From JAKBCQ01 sp021807585 (GTDB lineage Bacteria; Planctomycetota; Planctomycetia; Isosphaerales; Isosphaeraceae): a stretch of DNA of 27,998 nucleotides. Shown here one piece after another: positions 1-7,459 of this stretch. Below the pieces are notes generated by a model. It saw only the letters and a program-made list of their open reading frames with translations. It had not been told where the DNA came from and made no database searches. Every line of letters starts with the position of its first letter. Position 1 is the stretch's first letter. Location: contig DAHWFG010000183.1 of assembly GCA_027325115.1 (NCBI GenBank), forward strand, positions 1 through 27,998, in the 5' to 3' direction. Position numbers and translations under genes: made by a program.

Positions 1-324
1 CTGCGACGGCCGGCTGCGAATCATCCCGTGAGGCACTCGCTTGGGGCGAATCGACGAATCGCCGTCGAGCCCCGAACCGTTCGATAAATCGTCGACGAAT
101 CGGTCGAGAGATCCCGATCGCCGCGGCGGTACGCCGTACCCGTCCAAATATCCCGATCCCGGAAAAGCGTTGTCGTTCGGCATCATCGGATACGTGAATT
201 GATTGTATTGCGAATTATACGGGGTGAATGGATCGCCAAAATTGAATTGCGCGCGTGCCCTTCCGCCGATCCCCCCAAACACGCTCAAAGCGACAAAAGC
301 GACGGCGGCGTATTTTCGTGACAT
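1..324 (-). CDS. Secreted protein of unknown function (5' part, runs off the left edge)
   Basis: An uninterrupted frame of 108 codons runs from ATG at 324 to the window edge with no stop, so only the N-terminal part is present. The start is well supported: GGAGG lies on the minus strand at 330-334, five bases before the ATG. The protein begins MSRKYAAVAFVALSVFGG and continues to ARAQ, a typical Sec signal peptide with a basic n-region, hydrophobic core and Ala-x-Ala-type cleavage site near residue 26. The mature part is rich in Asn, Gln, Tyr, Phe, Gly and Pro, then becomes more acidic, with no motif I recognise. An extended -10 element lies at 376-385. It is probably transcribed on its own. 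Function unknown; the secreted nature is an inference from the signal peptide. Confidence 0.72.
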   Translation of the reverse strand, partial: MSRKYAAVAFVALSVFGGIGGRARAQFNFGDPFTPYNSQYNQFTYPMMPNDNAFPGSGYLDGYGVPPRRSGSLDRFVDDLSNGSGLDGDSSIRPKRVPHGMIRSRPSQ

Positions 325-329
325 CGCAA

Positions 330-334
330 CCTCC
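330..334 (-). promoter_or_regulatory. Shine-Dalgarno site deciding the start at 324
   Basis: On the minus strand this reads GGAGG and ends five bases before the ATG at 322-324. It is the main evidence that the frame running off the left edge is a real gene. Confidence 0.7.
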
Positions 335-375
335 AATTCCGCACGTTTCAGCGTTCACCCAATCCACCATCTATA

Positions 376-385
376 ATTCTACCAC
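376..385 (-). promoter_or_regulatory. Candidate extended -10 promoter for the secreted-protein gene at 324
   Basis: The minus strand reads GTGGTAGAAT: a TGn extension followed by TAGAAT, five of six matches to TATAAT. It sits about 50 bases before the start codon. No good -35 box is visible at 16-18 bases. The same GTGGTA-type element recurs at 19052-19061 and 27416-27425, also before secreted-protein genes. Confidence 0.45.
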
Positions 386-645
386 AACCCGCGACCGCGG
401 TCCGCAAGAAAATCATCCCCGGGCTTCGAATCTCTTCAAACCCGTTGAAAAGCCGTCGTTCCCTCTACTTCATTCAACCGCGAAACTTCGCTCGGCCGAA
501 CCGATCGGGGTAAGATCCGCACGATTGTTTCGAATCAAGACGATTCGATCGACCGCGTCGAGCTTACAAACGCAACTCGACGGGGGAGAACCCATCAGAA
601 TCAATCGAATCCGCTTGATGCGCTTTCTGGAACGGCTTTCGATTG

Positions 646-1509
646 TCACTCATCAAGATCGATCGTTTGTTCGGCGAGCGCCACATACAACACCGCGGCG
701 ATCAAATCGGCGGTCGCCCCCGGATTTCGCCCCGCGCCCGCTTCACGCAGCCACGCGTCGAAATCGTTCAACAGAGCCTCGTCGGGACGATCGGCCTCGG
801 GGCTCGCGTCCAGGATCAAGCGAGCGCGCCGCGAGACCTCATTCGCCTCACGCTCGCCTCGCTTCCGAATCACGAGCGAATCGACACGCCGCGACAATGA
901 ATTCAGATATGTAAACACAATTGCGCGTTCGATCGATAACCCGCGGTCGATCGCGGGCTTGAACACGCGATCGAGCGAATCGAACACGTCGGCATAACAG
1001 TCGGCATACTGTCGCGCGATGAGATCGCGATCGCGCGCGATCGTCATCGCTTCAAGCAGCGTGACGGTCGGCGGCAGCGCGACGTCTTGATCGTCCGAAG
1101 TTCCCAGGCCGCCGGGCGCGGCCAGTCGAATCGCTTGGTACGCGAGCCGAGCGTCTTCGACCGTAAGCCTATCAAGCACGCGCTTTACCCCTGTGCGAAT
1201 CGAATCGCCGTCGGCGACCGACGCAAGCGGAGCAAGCGCCAAAACAATTCCCAAATTCGTGTTCTTTCCCACGGCAAGTCGGGTCCGCTCGATCGCCGTG
1301 AGGATCGTCCCCCCCACTCCCAGCTCAAGGGCGCGATCGAACGGCTCGACGATCACCTCGGCGCTTTTTATCATATCATTGTACGTCATATCGTTGAAGG
1401 GACGACCGGGCGCGACGTTTCCCGGCTTGCGCGCCCGGGCCTCAAGAACACAGGCGATCCGCGCGATCGAGCCTCGTGATTTTTTTTGAATATGTATATA
1501 AGATTTCAT
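646..1509 (-). CDS. CitG/MdcB-like triphosphoribosyl-dephospho-CoA synthase family protein of the C1 cluster
   Basis: The 287-residue product matches the CitG/MdcB fold family: an ARKPGNVAPG segment near the N-terminus and, further on, GVGGTILTAIERTRLAVGKNTNLG, equivalent to the conserved Gly-x-Asn-Thr-x-x-Gly region of triphosphoribosyl-dephospho-CoA synthases. True CitG enzymes join dephospho-CoA to the ribose of ATP. Homologues inside methanopterin gene clusters of methylotrophs (the 'orf5' type) are thought to serve cofactor assembly, and that role is inferred here from context. I chose ATG at 1509 because it overlaps the stop of the preceding ATP-grasp gene as ATGA; the frame stays open upstream, but that part is Arg-rich and antisense-like. 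Codons 1-14 are very A/T-rich and contain a run of eight A (1480-1487). It is the last gene of the cluster. Confidence 0.82.
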   Translation of the reverse strand: MKSYIHIQKKSRGSIARIACVLEARARKPGNVAPGRPFNDMTYNDMIKSAEVIVEPFDRALELGVGGTILTAIERTRLAVGKNTNLGIVLALAPLASVADGDSIRTGVKRVLDRLTVEDARLAYQAIRLAAPGGLGTSDDQDVALPPTVTLLEAMTIARDRDLIARQYADCYADVFDSLDRVFKPAIDRGLSIERAIVFTYLNSLSRRVDSLVIRKRGEREANEVSRRARLILDASPEADRPDEALLNDFDAWLREAGAGRNPGATADLIAAVLYVALAEQTIDLDE

Positions 1510-2393
1510 CGTAATTCTTTTACCGTTTGAATGATGAGCGAGGCGACGTCGACCCCCGTTACGGCGGCGAGCGCTTTCCAACCGGGAGCGGCGTTGACCT
1601 CGAGCACGTGGATCGTTCCGGTCGCTCGATCGACGACGAGATCGACCCCCGCCATGATCGCTCCGACCGCGGCCGCGGCGCGACGCGCGATCCGCTCGAA
1701 TTCGGCGGGCGGATTCCACGCCTCGGCCCTCCCCCCCGCGGCGACGTTCGTCCGCCAATCCCCCGCAGCGACGAATCGCCGCATCGCGCCGATCACTTCC
1801 GATTCCAAGACAAACAAACGCAGATCAAACCCCTCATGATAAATATATTTTTGTAGATAAATAATAGATTGTATTCGTTCAAGCGTCGTGAAGGCGCGGA
1901 CCGCGATTTGGCGGTCGTCGATTCGCGTCATCCCTCGTCCTTCCGAGCCGAACAGGGGTTTGACGACGACGTCTCCCCCCAGGCGATCGAACGCGGCGAG
2001 CGCCTCGACCGCCGACTCGCCGACCCAAGTCGGCGGAACCGAAAGCCCGCTCCGTGCGATGCGGGCCGACGCCAGGAATTTATCGACCGAGGCCTCGATC
2101 GCTCGCGGCGGATTGACGACCGGAATTCCCGAAGCCTCGAGCTCATGCAACGCGTCCATCCGAAAGACGACCTGTTCGAGACTTCCGGGAGGCATCATCC
2201 GCACGATCACTCCGTCGCAATCCTCCAGCCGCGAACCCGCGGACGATAAACACGACCCGGCCGATCCGTTCAATTCCCCCGCGATCGTCGGGAATCGAAC
2301 GGCCCGCGCCGATACGTTCAGCCCCGCCGCGGCGCGGCGAAGATCGGCGACGTGCCCCCCCGATCCGCTCGCTATAATCACGATTTGAAACAT
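1506..2393 (-). CDS. ATP-grasp ligase (RimK-like) of the methanopterin/methanofuran cluster
   Basis: The 295-residue product has the ATP-grasp layout: an N-terminal domain (MFQIVIIASGSGGH), an ATP-binding domain with DVVVKPLFGSEGRGM (the Lys plus glycine-rich loop), a DLRLFVLE strand, and the metal-binding HVLEVNAAPGW near the C-terminus (Glu-x-Asn). It resembles the RimK/MptN/MfnD type that forms amide bonds to glutamate or related amines. Methylotroph C1 clusters carry a similar gene next to mch ('orfY'), and that is the most likely counterpart. It may add glutamates or another amine during methylofuran or H4MPT assembly, but the substrate cannot be read from sequence. It lies 30 bases after mch and overlaps the next gene by four bases, so translation is probably coupled. 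A patch of A/T-ending codons sits at about 1840-1880. Confidence 0.82.
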   Translation of the reverse strand: MFQIVIIASGSGGHVADLRRAAAGLNVSARAVRFPTIAGELNGSAGSCLSSAGSRLEDCDGVIVRMMPPGSLEQVVFRMDALHELEASGIPVVNPPRAIEASVDKFLASARIARSGLSVPPTWVGESAVEALAAFDRLGGDVVVKPLFGSEGRGMTRIDDRQIAVRAFTTLERIQSIIYLQKYIYHEGFDLRLFVLESEVIGAMRRFVAAGDWRTNVAAGGRAEAWNPPAEFERIARRAAAAVGAIMAGVDLVVDRATGTIHVLEVNAAPGWKALAAVTGVDVASLIIQTVKELR

Positions 2394-2423
2394 GAATTAA
2401 AAAATAGTTACAGATATTATTGA

Positions 2424-3368
2424 TCAACTGCGGAACGATCGAGCGACGATCGCGGGTTCGACCTCGCCGTATGTGAATGATTTTCCTGTATCGATATTTT
2501 CGAACGTCACCGCGGCGGGACTGAAGAGCAGGGGATCGACCTTGTAAAAATCGCGGTCATAGCGTTCGAAGAGGACCGAGAACGGCTCGCCGTGATCGGG
2601 CGAGGCGCACGACGGCGTTTTGGGACCAAATTCTTCGATCGCGGCGTCGTCGCCGCGGAGAAGCAGGCGAACCCTCGCGCCGTAAAGGATCGCGTCGTTC
2701 GTCCTGCCGATCGCCGCGAGGTCGTTCGATGCGACGGGAGGAATCGGAGCGATCCCGTGCGCAGCGACGATGCGATTCAGATCGAAGCCGAGTTCGGCGA
2801 GCTTGTGCAACGCCGTCTCGACCGACCGCGCGACAATCTGAATCCCCCCGGCGACGCTCGCGGTCGGAGCGATCAACAAAGTAACATTCGCCGGCTCGAC
2901 TCCGCAACCCTCGGCGATCTTGACAAATATCCCCGCCGGCGGAAGCTTCCTCCCCTCCAGAACCCCGACGACATCCGTCGCGTGTTCGCGCAGGCCGATC
3001 TTCTCGAAGATCGGCTCGCGCCCCGCGGCGGCGCGCATCGGACCCGAACCCATCGCAAAGAACTTTTCGTGCTTAAGCGCCCAGCCCGCGTACTGGCTCG
3101 CCAAACACGCCGCGACGGGAGCGTCGGTCGTCACCTGAACGTGAGGAACGACCGAATCTCCCAGCGACGCCGGAACGATCGTAACCTCGCCGAGCCCCGC
3201 AAGGCATATCCGCGCCAGATCGAGCCCCGCGGCGAACCCGCCGAGCGTCTCCACGCCGCAATCAATCAATCGCCCCCCCCCGTCGACCCAGGTAAGGCCC
3301 GCGCGGATCGCCGAGAATGACTCCAGCATATGATCAATTATAATTTGTGCATTATCGTTTAATTGCAT
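2424..3368 (-). CDS. mch: Methenyl-tetrahydromethanopterin cyclohydrolase
   Basis: The 314-residue product is full length for Mch, which reversibly hydrolyses 5,10-methenyl-H4MPT to 5-formyl-H4MPT in the cytoplasm. Recognisable family segments are VDGGGRLIDCGVETLGGFAAGL near the N-terminus, YAGWALKHEKFFAMGSGPMRA, the PPAGIFVKIAEGCGVEP stretch, VARSVETALHKLAELGFDL and HGIAPIPPV. The gene follows fhcC by 25 bases and precedes the ATP-grasp gene by 30, so all appear to share one transcript. The formyl product is the substrate of FhcD two genes upstream, which fits the pathway order. The start ATG at 3368 gives the usual N-terminus; the ribosome-binding site (GGA, five bases upstream) is weak. 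The first codons are A/T-rich, as in several genes of this cluster. Confidence 0.95.
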   Translation of the reverse strand: MQLNDNAQIIIDHMLESFSAIRAGLTWVDGGGRLIDCGVETLGGFAAGLDLARICLAGLGEVTIVPASLGDSVVPHVQVTTDAPVAACLASQYAGWALKHEKFFAMGSGPMRAAAGREPIFEKIGLREHATDVVGVLEGRKLPPAGIFVKIAEGCGVEPANVTLLIAPTASVAGGIQIVARSVETALHKLAELGFDLNRIVAAHGIAPIPPVASNDLAAIGRTNDAILYGARVRLLLRGDDAAIEEFGPKTPSCASPDHGEPFSVLFERYDRDFYKVDPLLFSPAAVTFENIDTGKSFTYGEVEPAIVARSFRS

Positions 3369-3393
3369 GGCTATCCAGTATCTAATCTTATGA

Positions 3394-4230
3394 TTAAGGC
3401 TTACAAACCAGAATCTCGCCGATTCCCCGTTCGATCAGGTCTCCATTGTACCGCTCGCACTCGCCGGCGAACAACCGGGGCTCGACCGCGAACCCGAGCG
3501 CGCCGAGCCGCCGCAGATAAATCGTCAGGAAATGCGGCCGAAACCGCCCCGCCGCGGCGAACGTCGGAGGGATCGCGTCTTCGATTATCGTGTTCTCATT
3601 CATTAAGACGATCGTCCCCCGCCGCATCCCCGCGCCCGTTCCTTTAGCAACCGTTCCCGCGACGAAAATCGAGCCCGCGATCATCGATCGACCCGTCCCC
3701 GCGCCCGCCGACCCGCCGATCGCGATCAACCCCCGGCGCATCGCCAAACCGACGTCGTCTCCCGCCGACCCCGCGACCAGAATCGTCCCGTCGCGCATCC
3801 CGATCGAACTCCCGGCGAAAGCCCCGCCGAGCCCCGATCCAGCGTCGCCTCCAATTCGCATCAATCCCCCGCGCATCGCCAGCCCGGCGCCGAATCCGAC
3901 CGATCCCGCAATCTCGATCGTCCCCCCCGTCATCTCCGCTCCCGTGAATCGTCCGCAATCGCCCGAAACGCGCAGCGTCCCCGAATTCATCCCCATGCCC
4001 ATATACATCGACATTTTCACCGATCCCGCGATTTCAACGCGGTCGACTTCTCCCTCGCCTTCGATATCAAAACATTCGCCCAGGTCGATCGGCTCGTTCC
4101 CCAGACGAAGCCGCGTGCGAGCGACGCCGGCGCGGTCGAGCCCGCGAAAAAAATCGGGTCGGATCGACGAAAGATCGAGCGAAGTCCGTTCGACGATCGG
4201 CCGAGGAATCAGCTTCCAGGACACGCTCAA
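3394..4230 (-). CDS. fhcC: Formyltransferase/hydrolase complex subunit C (formylmethanofuran dehydrogenase subunit C family)
   Basis: The 278-residue product is dominated by a right-handed beta-helix of GXGXG-type repeats (for example SGTLRVSGDCG, GGTIEIAGSVG, GGLMRIGGDAG, DGTILVAGSAG, RGLIAIGGSAG, AGSIFVAGTVA), the fold shared by FwdC/FmdC and the C-terminal domain of glutamate synthase. In the Fhc complex of methylotrophs this subunit pairs with FhcD and helps form the scaffold that guides methylofuran between active sites. The start ATG overlaps the stop of fhcD by four bases (4227-4230), and mch begins 25 bases after its stop, so it is an internal operon gene. The C-terminal part after the helix (HFLTIYLRRLGALGF...LFAGECERYNGDLIERG) also fits the family. 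Length is normal. Confidence 0.92.
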   Translation of the reverse strand: MSVSWKLIPRPIVERTSLDLSSIRPDFFRGLDRAGVARTRLRLGNEPIDLGECFDIEGEGEVDRVEIAGSVKMSMYMGMGMNSGTLRVSGDCGRFTGAEMTGGTIEIAGSVGFGAGLAMRGGLMRIGGDAGSGLGGAFAGSSIGMRDGTILVAGSAGDDVGLAMRRGLIAIGGSAGAGTGRSMIAGSIFVAGTVAKGTGAGMRRGTIVLMNENTIIEDAIPPTFAAAGRFRPHFLTIYLRRLGALGFAVEPRLFAGECERYNGDLIERGIGEILVCKP

Positions 4231-5141
4231 TCCTCCTCGTTCGGATAACGAATCAAAACGTCATGAAGTCTAATATGAAAAGGCCCCAGCTTGCCCCCGT
4301 AATTCCCCGCGGTGATCGCCAGGATATCAGGGAGGCACGCGGCGCGAATCGACGCCGCGGTCGCCCGCTCAACTTGAACAAGATCAAGCCCGTCAAAAAC
4401 AATTTCATAAACACACGATGCGCCGTCGGCGAGATCGGTCGGCGCGACCCCGCGCAACGTCGGACAGTACGCGGTGTTCGTCGAACCTCGAAGCGCCTTG
4501 TATTTGCTCCCGACTTTCGACCCCGAACGGACGATTCCCCCCGGAAACGGAGCGATCACGCCCGGAATCGCGCGAATCGCCGCAACCGCCGCCGTCGCGG
4601 CGTTGAGCGTAGCAAGGGCGCATGAACCGACGATCAACAAGTTCCCTCCGGCGACTCCCTTCACCGTTCCAAAAAGATCTTCACATGTAAACTCCCCGTC
4701 CATCACCGGAACGCGCCAAAATCGACGCTCTCCAAGCTTCTTTGAGATCTGCATCCCGTCGCCGAAAAACCGCAGCTTGCCCCCCACCTGAATCGACTTC
4801 TCGCCCACCGGAAGACCGTTGTAACACGCGGTCGTCGGGCACGTCATCACGCACTGGCCGACACGATTCACCACCGCCTTCTCGAGTGCTTCGCGACCGA
4901 ACGCGAAGAATAGCACGCTCACCCCGGGACGACCGTCGGGAGTCTCGTCGACCGCAAGCTCGCGCTCGATCGCCGCCTCGGCGTCGCAGCCGATCACCGA
5001 AGTCGCGTAACCCGTCGCCGCCGTCGCCGCAACCCGCGCCCATTCGACCGAAACCGCGGTCACCAAAACCCGCGCGGCGGTCGTCGGAAACGCCTCGGCA
5101 AATGTATCAATGATATTTACAGAATGAATTTTCATTTGCAT
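4227..5141 (-). CDS. fhcD: Formylmethanofuran:H4MPT formyltransferase (Ftr), subunit D of the Fhc complex
   Basis: The 304-residue product is full length for Ftr/FhcD, which transfers the formyl group between H4MPT and methanofuran/methylofuran. Diagnostic stretches are INIDTFAEAFP-like residues at the start, PDGRPGVSVLFFAF, RVGQCVMTCPTTACYNGL, GKLRFFGDGMQISKKL and the C-terminal PFPGGIVRSGSKVGSKYKALRGSTNTAYCPTLRG, all characteristic of the family. It follows fhcA by five bases and overlaps fhcC by four, so the three are almost certainly co-translated. Two nearby ATGs are possible (5141 and 5135); the second gives MKIHSVN, and no strong Shine-Dalgarno sequence separates them. In bacteria the protein works with FhcA, FhcB and FhcC to yield formate rather than to fix CO2. 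Confidence 0.95.
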   Translation of the reverse strand: MQMKIHSVNIIDTFAEAFPTTAARVLVTAVSVEWARVAATAATGYATSVIGCDAEAAIERELAVDETPDGRPGVSVLFFAFGREALEKAVVNRVGQCVMTCPTTACYNGLPVGEKSIQVGGKLRFFGDGMQISKKLGERRFWRVPVMDGEFTCEDLFGTVKGVAGGNLLIVGSCALATLNAATAAVAAIRAIPGVIAPFPGGIVRSGSKVGSKYKALRGSTNTAYCPTLRGVAPTDLADGASCVYEIVFDGLDLVQVERATAASIRAACLPDILAITAGNYGGKLGPFHIRLHDVLIRYPNEED

Positions 5142-5146
5142 TTAAA

Positions 5147-6808
5147 TCATCTTATTTGATTTTGACAAGGGGCGACGACCTCGTCGTCGTGTAGGTCGGG
5201 GCGCGGTTGAAAACGCGACGCGGCGATCGTCGACGATTCCGCGAGCGTTCGTTTGAAATCGGACGCGGCTTCGCGGTCGTACGAAGGTTCGACGCGAATC
5301 AGCTTGCCCGCGCGGGCCGCACGCAGCTCGCCGTTTTCGATCACGATCTCGCCCCGTGCGATCACGTATTTCGGTAAAGTGAACATTCTTTCGCGATCGG
5401 AATCGGGCGAATAGATCGCGAGGTCGCCGTCCGCGCCCTCGGCGAGCCGTCCCTTGTTCTTAAGCCCCAGGATCCTCGCCGGCGCTGCGCGGGTGACGAT
5501 CGCGATCTCTTCGAGCGTGTACTCGCGAGTCATCTCGCCGAGCGTCGAACGACTCCTCAGCCGTTCGGGTAATCGCTTCAGATAATCGCTTCTTAATCCT
5601 CGATCCATTAAAAGCGCAATAATTTGTGGATACGATAAAAATGAACCTCCGTTGGGATGATCGGTCGAGAGCGCGATCTTCCAGGGATCGGTCACTCGCA
5701 GGAACCATTCGAGCCCGATCGCCCATTGAACCGCGTGCACGAGGCTCTTGTCGTCGTAGCGGATCGGCGAGACGCCGCAACCCGTTTCAAGTTCGACGTC
5801 GTGCGAGAGCCACTTCCGCCCGGTGAGTTTTCTCAAATAGTGCGCCGCGGGCCCGTCGGCGGTCATCGAAAGCGTTTCGCCGAAAACGACCTGGCCGACG
5901 TCGACCGTAATCCCCTCGTGCGCGTTCACATAATCGGCGAGCTCGGCGACCCCCGATCGGATCGACCCCGGATTATCTAATTTACCTCCATAACTATGAA
6001 ATTGAACATGTGTGAAATGCGCGCGGCGTCCGTCGAGCGTCTTGAACGTTTCTAGCGTCGACAGCCGATTGCCGGGAAGGCCCAGATTATTGGAGTGAAC
6101 ATGAATAGGGTGAGGAAGCGCAAGATTGTCGACCGCTTCGGCGAGCGCCTCGAGGATCGCTCGCGGAGTGACGTCGAAGCCTTCCACATTGTCGTCGAGC
6201 GCCGTGATTTGTCCCCGGGCCTGTTTCCACCGTTCGACCCCTCCCGGATCGACGATTTTGACGCCGAGCCCCCTTGTGCTTTCGAGAACGTACGCGACCG
6301 CGGCGCGAAGGCGTTCTTTTTCGCCGCGGCGGATCGCGTCCATCATGTAATGATGATTGCCGAGCAGAACGAGAAAGCCTTTATCGATGCACGGGACGTC
6401 GGCGAGTTCGAGACGCGCGTAAGTCGCTCCCGAAGGCGAGATCGCGGCGTCGATCGCGGTCGTGTACCCGAGCCCCGCGTATCGCGCTCCCGCGACCGCG
6501 GCGGTCGGTACGGCGCCGAGCGTCCCCGAAGGGAGCAGCTCGGTTCGTTCGATCGGTCGCCCCCGACGATTGAGCTCGGGAACGAGCATCCGACCCGCGT
6601 TCACCTTCGGCCCCGCGAGATGACAATGCATATCGACCCCGCCGGGCATCACGACAAGCCCCCGCGCGTCAATCGTCCGCGCGGGTCGAGTCGCGGGATC
6701 GATCGGCGCCGCGACGACGACTCCGTCTTCGATCCAAACGTCGCGCTCGCCGTCGAACCCCTCCGCGGGATCGATCACGCGTCCCCCCTGAATCTTTAAC
6801 AACGCCAT
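5147..6808 (-). CDS. fhcA: Formyltransferase/hydrolase complex subunit A (amidohydrolase family)
   Basis: The 553-residue product is full length for FhcA/FwdA, the amidohydrolase subunit that hydrolyses formyl-methanofuran (methylofuran) to formate. Metal-site elements are visible: HCH at residues 61-63 in GGVDMHCHLAGPKVNAGRM, a candidate carboxylated Lys near 184 in GVKIVDPGG, HVHSNN at 236-241, HFTHVQFHSYGG near 264-274, and STDHPNGG with the catalytic Asp near 383. The C-terminus has the usual amidohydrolase ending (GRLAEGADGDLAIYSP). An AGGG ribosome-binding site lies nine bases before the ATG. fhcB ends on the same strand more than 600 bases upstream, with a plus-strand gene between, so fhcA may have its own promoter in the A/T-rich 6809-6860 region. 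It is followed by fhcD after five bases. Confidence 0.95.
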   Translation of the reverse strand: MALLKIQGGRVIDPAEGFDGERDVWIEDGVVVAAPIDPATRPARTIDARGLVVMPGGVDMHCHLAGPKVNAGRMLVPELNRRGRPIERTELLPSGTLGAVPTAAVAGARYAGLGYTTAIDAAISPSGATYARLELADVPCIDKGFLVLLGNHHYMMDAIRRGEKERLRAAVAYVLESTRGLGVKIVDPGGVERWKQARGQITALDDNVEGFDVTPRAILEALAEAVDNLALPHPIHVHSNNLGLPGNRLSTLETFKTLDGRRAHFTHVQFHSYGGKLDNPGSIRSGVAELADYVNAHEGITVDVGQVVFGETLSMTADGPAAHYLRKLTGRKWLSHDVELETGCGVSPIRYDDKSLVHAVQWAIGLEWFLRVTDPWKIALSTDHPNGGSFLSYPQIIALLMDRGLRSDYLKRLPERLRSRSTLGEMTREYTLEEIAIVTRAAPARILGLKNKGRLAEGADGDLAIYSPDSDRERMFTLPKYVIARGEIVIENGELRAARAGKLIRVEPSYDREAASDFKRTLAESSTIAASRFQPRPDLHDDEVVAPCQNQIR

Positions 6809-7020
6809 ACGGAAACACCCTGTATTATTATCATGTTAAATATTATCCACATATCTTTTTATCCCGTTTCCTTCACCGACCCGAAATGCCGGTTCGTGCG
6901 CCGAGTGATGAATCGCCCGTATCTCACGCTTTACGTTCAAATCGACGCGGTGCTAAAATCATCAAGGTGGATTGCTCCGACCGAATCGCTTTGTTCCGGG
7001 TGCACTGGGAGACGATCGTC

Positions 7021-7383
7021 ATGAGAACACAAACGCCCTCCTCGACCGAGCTCGAACGTCTCGATCGAATCTATCGAGAAGGGGGATTGAAAAACATGGC
7101 GACGCCGCACGTTCATTACGGCGACGCGCGTTGTCCGCACGAAGGCTGCAGTCGTCGGTTCGAGTGGATCGATTTCAAGCTCGAATTGTACGGCGAACCC
7201 GCGGGCGCGTATCAACCCCTCGTAAAAGCCTGGTGGAACGGCGCCGGATTCGTCGGTCGTCGCCCCGATTGCGACGGTTGGATTCTCTTCACCACACTCG
7301 GCATGAAACCGCTCGACGACGAAGCCGCGGCGCTCCACGCGGTTTTGCCCGAAAATTGGCATCAAGTCGCTCAGATCGCTTAA
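7021..7383 (+). CDS. Small zinc-ribbon-like protein of unknown function, inside the Fhc cluster on the opposite strand
   Basis: ATG at 7021 is preceded by GGAG at 7008-7011, nine bases away, and gives 120 residues; the upstream in-frame ATG at 6886 lacks such a site. The protein has RCPHEGCSRRFEWIDFKLEL (Cys38, Cys43), then a Trp/Gly-rich stretch AWWNGAGFVGRRPDCDGWILF (Cys84), so a degenerate Cys cluster with only three visible cysteines. The conserved-looking aromatic and glycine pattern argues for a real protein rather than an antisense frame. I recall similar short planctomycete proteins but no assigned role. It is transcribed against fhcB and fhcA and separates them. Binding of zinc, and any link to C1 metabolism, is unproven. 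Confidence 0.68.
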   Translation: MRTQTPSSTELERLDRIYREGGLKNMATPHVHYGDARCPHEGCSRRFEWIDFKLELYGEPAGAYQPLVKAWWNGAGFVGRRPDCDGWILFTTLGMKPLDDEAAALHAVLPENWHQVAQIA

Positions 7384-7459
7384 GGGGATTCTTATCGCAC
7401 GTTTCTTCATAAAATAATTATCATCTCGTTTCATTCTATTACACATTTGAGCGGATCGT

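Larger units (their letters stand above)
325..645. other. Intergenic region between the C1 cluster and the secreted-protein gene
   Basis: This 321-base stretch lies downstream of the CitG-like gene and upstream of the gene starting at 324. Apart from the candidate extended -10 element and ribosome-binding site I see no gene, no RNA and no convincing hairpin terminator. The open frames crossing it are Arg/Ser-rich and have no start signals. Confidence 0.5.

Noticed and set aside
255..914. Plus-strand open frame across the left-end intergenic region
   Set aside because: It is Arg/Ser/Pro-rich, antisense to the CitG-like gene and the partial secreted-protein gene, and has no ribosome-binding site.
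6937..7446. Minus-strand open frame of 169 codons between fhcB and fhcA
   Set aside because: It is antisense to the small plus-strand gene, which has a better start site and a protein-like Cys/Trp/Gly pattern. Conservation analysis would settle it.
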